A stretch of 12,014 bases of DNA from the NCBI GenBank assembly GCA_900128565.1, contig LT636226.1:1-12014 (forward strand). Direction: 5' to 3'. The notes beneath the pieces were generated by a model. The model saw nothing but the letters and a program-made list of their open reading frames with translations, ran no database searches and was not told where the DNA came from. Positions 1 to 8,232 of the stretch are shown one piece after another (position 1 is the first letter of the stretch; each line of letters starts with the position of its first letter). The stretch is from Stramenopiles sp. TOSAG23-6 (taxonomy: Eukaryota > Sar). Both the position numbers and the translations under genes were made by a program.

Positions 1-97
1 AAAAATATTTCAAAAAAATTCTAAAAAATTTGTTAGGTACGAAATTTCGTATGAAAAAAAAACTCGATTTTTTTGTTGAAAAAAAAAAAAAACATAC
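1..97 (-). repeat. Introner-like intron E1 (partial, runs off the left edge)
   Basis: On the minus strand a coding exon ends at position 98 and is followed by GTATGT, a T-rich lead, an A-run ending in ATCGAG, the core ACGAAATTTCGTAC, CCTAAC, and TTTTTTGAAATATTTTT, where the window stops. The same order of blocks is seen in the other introns of this window. The 3' splice site is outside the window. E1 and the Nuf2 intron E5 share extra details: an A-run before the core and CAAATTTTTTAGAA after it. They are probably close relatives. Confidence 0.75.
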
Positions 98-700
98 ATA
101 TGCTGATAACTAAAAGGAGTGGGTGTATCTACAATTCTTCCCATTCCAGCTGCAGCATTTAAAATACTTTTTGTTTCATCAAAAATTTTCATATTAAATA
201 TAACACAATCAGTTTCACTTTGTTTTCCTCTCAGTGAAATTTTAGTCACAATGTATTGTAGAAAAATATTTCAAAAAAAAATAAAAATTGTTAGGTACAA
301 AATTTCGTACGAAAAAAAAATTTTAAAAAATTTAAAAAAAAAAAATAATAAAACATACATATTAATTAATTCTTGTATAACAATTCCAGGTCTAAAACTT
401 GGTGAATACGGTTCTAAATAATCAATTTCAGATTCTCTCATCATCACTTTAATCGGGGGCATTCCTACAGGATCTTCAGCAAATTGCCGACTTCCTTTTT
501 TAAACATTTTTGTTTTTTTTGTTTTACCTGCAGATATTACTGTTTTACCTTCATGAATGCATGGACATTTTGGAGGTGGGCTATGATCAATTGCAAACTG
601 AGGTGGAGGAGAACGAGATTCACGGATAGATTGACGAATAAGTCCAAATGTGACATTTATCATTCGACAGATATTTAACGCATCAGCAGCCATGGAATGA
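98..700 (-). CDS. Downstream exons of the PAH-domain gene (two exons, partial)
   Basis: Two open stretches on the minus strand, roughly 700-359 and 229-98, are joined across intron E2 (358-230) with the frame kept. The first contains a Ser/Pro-rich segment (RESRSPPPQFAIDHSPPP), then a basic stretch and an acidic one (RESEIDYLEPYSP). The second ends at the 5' splice site of E1. I recognise no domain. They follow the PAH exon in the same direction but in a different frame: the upstream frame stops at 731-733, while this frame is open from about 765. A short intron such as 743-701 (GT...AG, 43 nt, frame-restoring) or 741-720 would join them, as would a sequencing indel. The alternative is a separate gene starting at the ATG at 759. 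The 3' end is missing. If E2 is spliced at its direct-repeat-like border rather than the first AG, the second exon is 21 nt longer. Confidence 0.55.
230..358 (-). repeat. Introner-like intron E2
   Basis: The minus-strand sequence starts GTATGT after exon base 359, has a T-rich lead, the core CGTACGAAATTTTGTAC, the branch-point-like CCTAAC, a long T tract with GAAATATTTTTC, and AATAC. The first AG after that is at 231-230 (CTGAG). Splicing there keeps the frame: both sides are phase 2. The element itself seems to end about 21 nt earlier, after AATAC. The 129-nt length fits the others. Confidence 0.75.
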
Positions 701-730
701 CTATCTTTACCTCCAGCAACTTCATATTGT

Positions 731-2611
731 TTAATATATACACCCAATAATATCATCATCTTTAGTCATATGTACAATGTCCACATTTGAAGTATTATCT
801 TTTACCTTTTCAGTTTGGCCATTTTTTGTATCGTTTATCTTTGCATCTTCATTTTGTGTACTATTATTACCTGCAATAAATACCTGGGAACTTTTTATGC
901 CATTCGTAGTATTTTTTGTAGTATTTTGGGATTCATGTACCTTAGGTGGAAATTCCGGCATAAATGAACTAAATTCATCTAATAAATCACGATGACCAGA
1001 AAAAAGTTGCGTAATGGAGTGCCAAACATTTTTCATACCTGTATTAATTTTTTTTTCGGAATGGGCTGAAAATGTATTATTGTTTTTATCTAAAGATTTT
1101 GGTACTATATTATTTTGAGTACTTTTTTGAGATTTTACTTCATTTGATGTAGAATTCATGGAATTAGGGTTAGTATGAACTGTTCCTGTTGAAGATAAAA
1201 GTGTCGCATTTTCCTTTCTATTTTGTGTTTGAGAAACATCAAGAGTATTTATACTTGTCAAATTAGACATTGCTTCTATACCTAACGAATTTTGAGTTGG
1301 TTTTTGAGAAACCCCTTCAGAAGCATCTATCGCAATACTATCCACTTTGATCTCATCTTTATCTTTTGTATACGAGTTTAATATTTCCAAGGTCTTGACT
1401 GCATAAACAATAATATCAAGAAAATGCTTGTATTTCATAGGATAAAATTCAAATCGTTTTTGTACTTTGGCAATAAAATGTTCAGATTGTTGTAAACTCA
1501 CTGGAGTATTTGCATCACAAGGTGAGTTATGATAATTATAATTATACATCTTATTTCGCTTACAATATTCATGCTGCTGTATGACATTTCGTACTCGCAT
1601 CAAATGTTCCATTTTATATTCTTTTGGTAAGAATGGATTAAAACCAATGATAAATGCAGGTTGATCTATAAATAATGTTACAATTTCATTCATAATGTTG
1701 GGTATTTGTCGAGTTCGGTAGGCAGTCTGCAAGACTTGCAATAAACGCACTAACGTAGATATAATATTTTCATTATTATAATAACAAATACGAACACGAC
1801 GGATATAATTATCAACATAGGTAATATGTACGGGATGATCACCATTCCTAAAATACGCATTTGCTCTTTCTTGATCAAGGATAGAATTCTTTTGTAAATT
1901 GGAAAATCCAACAGGAAAATTTGTTCGATGAGCTGTCGGTTTGAGATACTTCAAATTCATGTTATTATTATTTTTTAAATTATGATTCGTGTCATTATTC
2001 GTAGTATTCCATGAATAAGGTGTTGTTTTGATCATGTCTCTGCGTCGTCTCATTTCTTTAATCTGTGCTTTACCACAAAAAGTAGCAGCTTGCGTACCCC
2101 CCATATTCTCAGAAGCCAATATAGCATAGTTGTTGATTTTTTCTACAATACTCTGTAATCTTTCGGGCATTTTTGATTCAACAATTGCAAATTGACTGCC
2201 ACGGCCTTCAGTATTACATCTGCCTTGAGAATTAATGTATGCGACAGTATTTTGGTTTGTTACCGTGTCTCCGTAAAAATAATTAGACTCATTTTCACCA
2301 CTAACTGAAGAGCCACCTATATTTGATGGAGGTCGCGATGGTGATCGAACACGACGGCGCTTCGACTGGCGTTTCTCTTTAGAAGTGCGCACCTTTTGTT
2401 TTCCAGTTTCCGTACGCCTTGCCGTTTTTTTACTGCTCTTTGTAGTAGTTTCTACATAAGCTTTTCCAGCGCATGTATCTGCATGTGCCACAATCTGTGA
2501 CCGTGAAAAACTCTTGAAACAAATAGGACACGCAACAAAATTTTCACGCCGCGAACTACGAGGAAGTGAAGATCTTTCACGAACCACTAAATTTGAGGTT
2601 GCTGAATTCAT
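731..2611 (-). CDS. Sin3-like PAH-domain protein with N-terminal UBZ-type zinc finger (main exon)
   Basis: This 626-codon open frame starts at the ATG at 2611, just inside a divergent intergenic region. Residues 28-47 read CPICFKSFSRSQIVAHADTC, a C-x2-C-x11-H-x3-C finger of the UBZ4/Rad18 type. A basic stretch (about 57-95, KKRRR-rich) looks like a nuclear localisation signal. Residues about 262-333 fit a paired amphipathic helix (PAH) domain, ending in the typical FIIGFNPFLPKEYK. A second PAH is split: its first helices are at about 376-412 (FIAKVQKRFEF...HFLDIIVYAVKTLE) and its last part at about 524-553 (VWHSITQLFSGHRDLLDEF), with about 110 Asn/Ser/Thr-rich residues between. PAH domains are the docking modules of Sin3 corepressors, so a nuclear role in repression is likely. 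No Sin3 HDAC-interaction region is visible. The frame stops at 731-733 but the gene probably continues in the exons to the left. PAH identity is firm; true Sin3 orthology is not. Confidence 0.85.
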   Translation of the reverse strand: MNSATSNLVVRERSSLPRSSRRENFVACPICFKSFSRSQIVAHADTCAGKAYVETTTKSSKKTARRTETGKQKVRTSKEKRQSKRRRVRSPSRPPSNIGGSSVSGENESNYFYGDTVTNQNTVAYINSQGRCNTEGRGSQFAIVESKMPERLQSIVEKINNYAILASENMGGTQAATFCGKAQIKEMRRRRDMIKTTPYSWNTTNNDTNHNLKNNNNMNLKYLKPTAHRTNFPVGFSNLQKNSILDQERANAYFRNGDHPVHITYVDNYIRRVRICYYNNENIISTLVRLLQVLQTAYRTRQIPNIMNEIVTLFIDQPAFIIGFNPFLPKEYKMEHLMRVRNVIQQHEYCKRNKMYNYNYHNSPCDANTPVSLQQSEHFIAKVQKRFEFYPMKYKHFLDIIVYAVKTLEILNSYTKDKDEIKVDSIAIDASEGVSQKPTQNSLGIEAMSNLTSINTLDVSQTQNRKENATLLSSTGTVHTNPNSMNSTSNEVKSQKSTQNNIVPKSLDKNNNTFSAHSEKKINTGMKNVWHSITQLFSGHRDLLDEFSSFMPEFPPKVHESQNTTKNTTNGIKSSQVFIAGNNSTQNEDAKINDTKNGQTEKVKDNTSNVDIVHMTKDDDIIGCIY

Positions 2612-2973
2612 TTACAAAATGCAAAAGTCATTATCTAATATATACGTTGAATCGTTGATGGAATAAACTCCTCGCAAACATTTGTTTTAGTGTCTCGCGT
2701 ATCGCGCATGACGACAAATTTCGAGATTTTGATTGGATGAGGAGTGACGTCATCGACGTCATCTTCCGCGTGAACCGGGTAACTATCCGTCTAGTCATTT
2801 TTGATAAGGCATATGCAGCCAATATCTTTTTTACCTTACTTTAGTATCTTTTCTTCCACTGACATCAACAGAGATTTACTAAATACAATTGATTTTTAAC
2901 ACAAATGATAATCAAGACAAGTTTTGAATAAACGAACGATCCTCTAGCAAACAGTAAATTTGTGCTGAAGTAA
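2612..2973. promoter_or_regulatory. Divergent promoter region between the PAH gene and the zinc-finger gene
   Basis: These 362 bp separate two genes that start away from each other, so both promoters should lie here. The middle part (about 2690-2790) is visibly richer in G and C than its flanks. It holds CRE-like sites and, at 2731-2735, GATTGG, the reverse of a CCAAT box. No gene or RNA is recognisable. A minus-strand open frame of 63 codons across it has no recognisable features. Confidence 0.6.
2745..2761. promoter_or_regulatory. Tandem CRE/ATF-like bZIP sites
   Basis: TGACGTCA at 2745-2752 is a perfect 8-bp palindrome matching the cAMP-response element bound by bZIP factors in many eukaryotes. 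A near copy, CGACGTCA, follows at 2754-2761. The pair sits centrally in the divergent intergenic region, about 135 bp upstream of the minus-strand start and 215 bp upstream of the plus-strand start. Binding in this organism is inferred. Confidence 0.45.
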
Positions 2974-3603
2974 ATGAGTTATATGCTGAGAGAAAACCAT
3001 AATAACCAGTCATCTTCTCCTTCGCCTTTTTCACAAAGTCCCAGGTCGAAGCGCAGCAGTACACCGTCAAATGATTCCACAACGCCCTCTGATTCCCCTG
3101 ACATGGTCCAGTCTGATAGTCCAGATTCTGGAAGAGTTTCCACTGAAAGTTTTGTTGCAGATTTGCAGGAAAGAGGACCGACTGAAGTTTTTCGTACTGC
3201 GAATGCTTCACAGAGAGCCATCTCCCGAAAAACAACAAGACTGATGTTAAGCGAACACCCAAAGAAACGACCACTGGTAAATATTCTTTCCAAAATGAAA
3301 CAATTAATGGAAAAAGATGACCCAAATAAGGACCAGTGGATTTGTCATTCTTGTTTATATGAACATAATAGAAACGACCGGTATGAGTGTCTTCTATGTG
3401 GAACCCATCGTTTGAAAAAACGACCAATAGAAGGATTTGGCTTTTCTCGTTTTAAATCAATATCAAATGATACACGTGCTGTAGCAAAATTTAATAAATC
3501 TGGTGATAAACACAATTTTATTAAAGTCACTCGGAAATTAGATGAAGCTCAAAATGTAAAGCAGGGAGAATTCGATCAGTATTCTACACCAGTGTACGTT
3601 TGA
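2974..3603 (+). CDS. RanBP2-type zinc-finger protein
   Basis: A 209-codon open frame with start ATG at 2974 and stop TGA at 3601. Residues 1-60 are rich in Ser and Pro (SSSPSPFSQSPRSKRSSTPS), likely disordered and phosphorylatable. Residues 121-146 read WICHSCLYEHNRNDRYECLLC plus GTHR, a W-x-C-x2-C-x4-N-x6-C-x2-C finger. This matches the RanBP2/NZF class (usually x3 between the second Cys and Asn), which binds ubiquitin or single-stranded RNA depending on the protein. Basic residues after the finger (RLKKRP) might aid RNA contact. No other domain is visible. Its stop lies only 46 bp before the next start on the same strand, and that gap contains a truncated copy of the intron repeat. The two could therefore be one gene, with this stop inside an intron that begins near GTGTACG at 3592. 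Confidence 0.8.
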   Translation: MSYMLRENHNNQSSSPSPFSQSPRSKRSSTPSNDSTTPSDSPDMVQSDSPDSGRVSTESFVADLQERGPTEVFRTANASQRAISRKTTRLMLSEHPKKRPLVNILSKMKQLMEKDDPNKDQWICHSCLYEHNRNDRYECLLCGTHRLKKRPIEGFGFSRFKSISNDTRAVAKFNKSGDKHNFIKVTRKLDEAQNVKQGEFDQYSTPVYV

Positions 3604-3649
3604 TATGAATTTCTAATTTATTTTTTTTTCATACGAAATTTCGTACCGC
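3604..3649 (+). repeat. Truncated introner-like copy E10 between two genes
   Basis: The whole 46-bp space between the zinc-finger stop and the next ATG resembles the first half of the intron repeat. A T-rich lead is followed by CATACGAAATTTCGTACC (3630-3647), including the perfect palindrome TACGAAATTTCGTA. The usual CTAAC, T tract and AAAATAC end are absent. It is a remnant, a promoter or leader derived from the element, or the core of an intron joining the two genes. Confidence 0.6.
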
Positions 3650-6600
3650 ATGCCAGCTAAGCAAACAGTAGAACAATTACTTGAGATAGCAAAAAATAAA
3701 GTGGAAGAGATATCAATTGCTTTGGAAAAAAGCAAATATAAAAACAAAGAATTTATGTTACAAAATAAAATAAAATGGGAAAAACGTGCAAATATGGATA
3801 AAGAAACTCTTCAATTATACATGAAAAAGAAACATAAATATATTTGGAAATGGTATAAAAAAGAAGCCCAAAAACCAATTCAGGATAAATATGGCAGATT
3901 TCCATTATTTTGGCGAGGTTTGGCCCAATGGAAACCTTGGTGGGAGGTCGATGATTTATATTGTACATATCTTATAAAATTGGAAACAATGGAGAGTGAA
4001 TTTGAGGATTTAAAACAATGGTATGTTTTATTTTTTTTCAAATTCGTTTTTTTTTTCGTACGAAATTTCGTACCTAACGATTTTTTTTTGAAATATTTTT
4101 CCAAAATAGGTATCACCAACCAGGGCCAGCAAAAGACCAAATGCGTAAATTACATGGTGAATTTCCAGAGTTCTGGGAAGATCTCGAAGATTGGCAACCT
4201 TTCGATGATGTATATCAAGAATATAGTTTATTGATGAAATCAATATCAGTGGTTCTTCCATCTATGTGTACGTTTTTTTTTTTTTTCAATTTTGAATTTT
4301 TTTTTCGTACGAAATTTTGTACGTAACATTTTTTTTTTTTTTTGAAATATTTTTTCACAATACGTGTGCATGGTATTACAGACCTAACCACAAAGGCAAT
4401 GTCCCCGCTGAATTAAGATCTTCCCAAACGAATAAAATATTTGGAAAATTTCCATATGATGCAAATGATGCTGCAGCTTTATATGGACTTGCTGCAATAG
4501 ATGAAGTGAACCATAATCGTAAAGCTATTATCATTAAAAAATATACAAATATTCGAAATAAGACAAAAATTCAGAATGAAGCTGCAAAAACAATCCAATG
4601 TCATATACGAGGATTTGTTTGTCGCAAAACTATCTGTAATGAAGATGATAGAGGTTGTGATGTTGATGAAAATAAAGATGATAAAGGTTGTGATGTTGAT
4701 GAAAATAAAGATGATAAAGGTTGTGATGTTAATGAAAATAATAAAGGTGCTAAAGATGATACATGTGATGATATAATCACTGAAGAAAATGATAACAGTT
4801 GTGATAAAAATGCTAAAGATGATGCAAGTGATGATATAATCACTGACAAAAGTATAAAGTCCGACAATATAAAAGAACAAAATGGAGAATACCACATTAA
4901 TGAAATTTTATTTGATTTAGGACCAAACGCATCCAAGGCTGTGGTTCTCTATTGGAAATATTTTGATGAAGTAATTGAGAGATATAAACATTACCTCAAG
5001 TGGTCAGCTCCAGTAGATGAATCTGATATTCTTGAGCTATTAGTGTATACAAAACAAGATAATAGTGATATAAATAATGTAAATGATAATTTAAGCAGTG
5101 ATGATTCATCATTAGATAGTGAAAACTCGAGTGATGAATCAGAGCATGAAACAACAAAAGAGACTTTACCAGAGAAAAAAGATATAAGAATGAGTATGTT
5201 CAAACAAAAGTCTATTTCTGTTGGCGCAAAAGCTTTGAGTGGCGAATCTGCATTAGCAAATATTGTTAATCAACAGCTTGATTTAGCTTCAGTTGCAAAA
5301 ACACCACCAGAAAAACGATCAACAGATGCGTTAGTTATTTTAGCAAACTTTTTGAAATCAAGTTTATCTAAGACTAAATTGATTCTACAAAAGCTTCAAG
5401 AGCAACATGCATGGATTCAAATTGCACGAATTGTAGAGTGTAAAAGCTATCACCGAGGTGAAGTTGTATTTACTGTTCCACAAGAAGAAGACGGATACTT
5501 TATAATTGTTCGTGGACAAGCAGGACTGTGTACGGAACGTAATTTAGATAAGACAGAAAATATGTCCCCAAGAGAAGAAGAAGGTGCAATGTTTTATGAT
5601 GAGCATAATGGTGATGAAGTTGGATATAATGATATAATAGCTAACAAATTTGAAGTTTTGCAAGAGTTTGGTGTAGGCACATCAATTGATCATAGTAGCG
5701 CATGGCAGTCATGGACGGGTAGAGCAAATAGTTTTGTATCTTTAACTGACGATACATTGATTACGTTTATTGAGGGTAAAAAGCTTTTGCGAATATTTCA
5801 AGAACAAAATGATATTCTTGAAAAAGAAATATCAAGTATAAAAACGAGACAGAATACGGAAATTTCAACTTCAAGGTTAATACAAATATTTACTACAAAA
5901 CCACCAAAGCGCACAAAAAAACAAAGACGTGTTGCAGGTGAAATAATACATCTTTTATTGTTACAGTGTCATTGTTATGATGAGATTTACAAATCAAGCT
6001 GTGTTGGCAATGTAAGCGGCTTAAGTATTGATGTGAAGTACACACCATCACCGAAAGAGTGGAAGAATATTTTACGAGAAACAAAACAAATGAATGCGAC
6101 ATCAGCATCTCCTAATTTTGATATGAACCCGGTTAGTCCACGAAATCGAAGATTACAACGTGAAAAAAAGAGGAGTGAAACAAAATTAGAAGATTGTTGG
6201 GAACTTGCCAGGCGTAAATGTGGTGGAATCGATATAAACATGTTTGAAGATTTAGCTGCAACAAACAAAATGTGTATTTGTGAAATTAATATAGGTGAGT
6301 TTCTTTATAAGGAAGACGATGCAGCAAATTCATGTTATATTATGCTTGCCGGAAAAGCACATTTAATAAAAGGTTTAGATGAATATTACAGACCTAAGGT
6401 AATATGTAAGCTTGGATCTGGCGCATTTATTGGCGAAGAGGCAATACTAGTGAATGGTGATGATAAAAATGACAAAAATATTTTACAAACAGAGATACTT
6501 GAAAATAGCACTGTTGAATGTAAAACATTTGAAAATGGCGTACTAGCTGTTGAGCCATCGATTTTTCTTCAAATAAGTAGTAAATGGTATCAACGTGCAT

Positions 6601-8093
6601 TAAAAAGTAGAAAATGTCGTATGCTAAAGAGTGATATAAATAATTTACGTAAAACAAGATTATTTGGTGATGCCTCTGATGAAGAGTTGATGGTACTATT
6701 ACCTTTATTTATGGTACATTATATTAATCGAGGAGATCCAATATATGCACGTGGTGATTTTACAAACAGAATTATTCATCTTATTGCGAAAGGTACCGTC
6801 GATTTAGTTCCAGTTTCACCTGAAGCAGCTTCTAGATTATCATTTGAAAATGTTGCTATTTCTAGCGATACTACTACTATAGGAAGTAAAAATAGTAAAA
6901 ACAGATCACAAAGTCAAAGTCCAACTCTTGAAGAATTACATGCAAATTTGTTAAATAATAAGTATTTAGTCGAAGAAAATGCCCTCGGAGCAGATAAACT
7001 AGAAGAATCAGTTGATTTGGGCCCAACACCATATGAAAAGGTAGCTTCAACTATTCGAAAGTATGGCCAATTGAAGGCAATTCCAATTTTAACTCTTAGT
7101 GCAGGACAATATTGTGGCGATGTAGAAGCATGTAGTCCATGTACACGACGAGATAATTATGGAAAATTTATTCAAATGAGAGCTAGAGCTACTGCATTAG
7201 TAAGAAGTCACCAATCGTGTATTTATTCAATGAGTTTGTTATCAGATATTTCTATTTCTTCTCGATCTGAAAAAAACAATGAAAATTATAGTTTCAAAGA
7301 TGAAGAAGCGTTAGTTCAACGTGCTAAGATCAGACTACAAACAATGATTTTAAATATTCGTGAAAACTCTAAACTCCGAAAAGAGTTTTGGGATTCTCGT
7401 TGCAAGTCTTCAGGCATTGTTAGTGATAAATTAAATGAAGAAAAAACAAGATTATTAAAGCAGCAAAGAATCGATGAGGTCATTTTATGTAAGCAACAAA
7501 GACAAAATAAAATAGATTCAGTTTTAAATGGAGTTTTTGGAGGTCATGGAAATATACCTCAAGGTAAATGTCTTGAGCCTCTTCAAATTAATACTGATCA
7601 TGATAAAGTAGAAAAAACGTCTGGTAAAGAGAGCGTGAGTCCTAAATTATTTACAAGTAGCTTACAACAAGAAAAAATTACAAATGATCCAAATAATATT
7701 CTAAGGTTTACCGATGTATTGGCGAATATATTTGATGACAAAACACGCAGAAGTTCTGGACTTCCTCCGATAGATCAGAAAACAGTTAAATTGATGGAAC
7801 CATATACTTCTGACACAGAAAAAGAAATAAAATATCAAAAAATACTAAAACATGATGCAATACGAAATAGACAAATTATGAATTCGCCAAATTCTGAATT
7901 ATTGATACCTCCTTCATTTATAAAAAGTAGAAAAGCAAATATATGGGAAGATTTAAATACGGTGCCCACAGGAAGTGAATTTGAAGAGAGAATTAGACTT
8001 GAATATCAATTACAGGCAAAACCTACTACAAGTATCTCAAAAATATCATTGAAAAGTATTAGAAAAAAACAAAAAAAGTTGATAAAAGAATAA
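3650..8093 (+). CDS. IQ and cyclic-nucleotide-fold protein (3 exons, about 1412 aa)
   Basis: Exons 3650-4020, 4110-4265 and 4382-8093 join to 4239 nt, exactly 1413 codons with the TAA stop. The N-terminus has a duplicated motif, FPLFWRGLAQWKPW (about 83-96) and FPEFWEDLEDWQPF, on either side of intron E3. An IQ motif (AAKTIQCHIRGFVCRK, about 243-258) should bind calmodulin or a relative. An 11-residue repeat (GCDVDENKDDK) and acidic low-complexity sequence follow. Three regions look like cyclic-nucleotide-binding folds: about 510-648 (GYFIIVRGQAGL... ending in GRANSFVSL), about 796-916 (SCYIMLAGKAHLI, GAFIGEEAIL), and about 928-1130 (RGDPIYARGDF, then GDVEA and RARATALV). The first and third carry long insertions between strands. 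The usual FGE...R-x-A phosphate cassette is degenerate, best kept in the third, so some may not bind a nucleotide. The C-terminus (after about 1135) is charged and unrecognised. A signalling or ciliary/cytoskeletal scaffold is a guess. The stop overlaps an AATAAA (8089-8094). Confidence 0.82.
4021..4109 (+). repeat. Introner-like intron E3
   Basis: This is the cleanest copy: GTATGT at the 5' end, CGTACGAAATTTCGTAC in the middle, CTAAC at 4074-4078, a T tract with GAAATATTTTTCC and AAAATAG at the 3' end (89 nt). Removal joins TG to G to give Trp and keeps the frame. GGTAT occurs at both borders (4020-4024 and 4109-4113), like a target-site duplication, with the element proper at 4025-4108. Confidence 0.88.
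4266..4381 (+). repeat. Introner-like intron E4
   Basis: It begins GTGTACG, has the core CGTACGAAATTTTGTAC, a changed branch-point block (GTAAC at 4323-4327 in place of CTAAC), GAAATATTTTTTC and CAATAC. The first AG is TTACAG at 4380-4381, and removal keeps the frame (phase 2 on both sides). GTGTAC at 4266-4271 and GTGTGC at 4364-4369 flank the element, matching at five of six bases. Joining at that duplication would also keep the frame and add MCAWYY in place of Ile-Pro context. Confidence 0.78.
4653..4748 (+). repeat. In-frame 33-bp tandem repeat
   Basis: About three units starting GGTTGTGATGTTGATGAAAA encode GCDVDENKDDK. The first two are nearly identical and the third diverges and is shorter. 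Just after it, a second imperfect repeat (near 4748 and 4810) encodes AKDD..CDDIITE and AKDD.SDDIITD. The units are a multiple of three, so copy-number change keeps the frame. Confidence 0.8.
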
Positions 8094-8232
8094 AGTTTTT
8101 CGTGTTTTTCGTGTTTTTCAAAATATTTGAATGATCATTTTGAATTGAATGTTATTTTTTTTGAACCTTCTTCGGCGCTTTGTTCTTTGTTCCCCTAAGC
8201 TAGAGTCTCATTATCAAACATTTAAATTCATA
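8094..8232 (+). other. Short intergenic space before Nuf2, with a 9-bp repeat
   Basis: 139 bp between the stop of the IQ/cyclic-nucleotide gene and the Nuf2 start. GTTTTTCGT is repeated at 8095-8103 and 8104-8112, with a partial third unit to 8120. The frame is open upstream of the Nuf2 ATG back to an ATG at 8149, but that stretch encodes MLFFLNLLRRFVLC-like sequence unlike Nuf2. No copy of the intron repeat is seen here. It must hold both the 3' end of one gene and the promoter of the next. Confidence 0.45.

Noticed and set aside
2631-2822. 63-codon minus-strand frame in the divergent promoter region
   Set aside because: No domain is visible, and the region has promoter-like sites. It could be an upstream exon only if spliced, for which I see no signal.
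2912-3427. 171-codon minus-strand open frame
   Set aside because: It is antisense to the RanBP2-type finger gene, whose Cys pattern is clear; the minus frame has no recognisable domain.
4653-4748. CRISPR-like spaced repeats
   Set aside because: The units are directly adjacent, in frame and without spacers, inside a eukaryotic coding exon.
4479-4936. Hydrophobic minus-strand open frames that look membrane-spanning
   Set aside because: They lie opposite the 33-bp repeat and acidic region of the large coding exon; the Phe/Ile richness is the complement of GAT/AAA codons.
8149-8232. 28-residue N-terminal extension of Nuf2 from the ATG at 8149
   Set aside because: The hydrophobic, Cys-containing sequence is unlike the family, and the ATG at 8233 gives a length close to known Nuf2 proteins.
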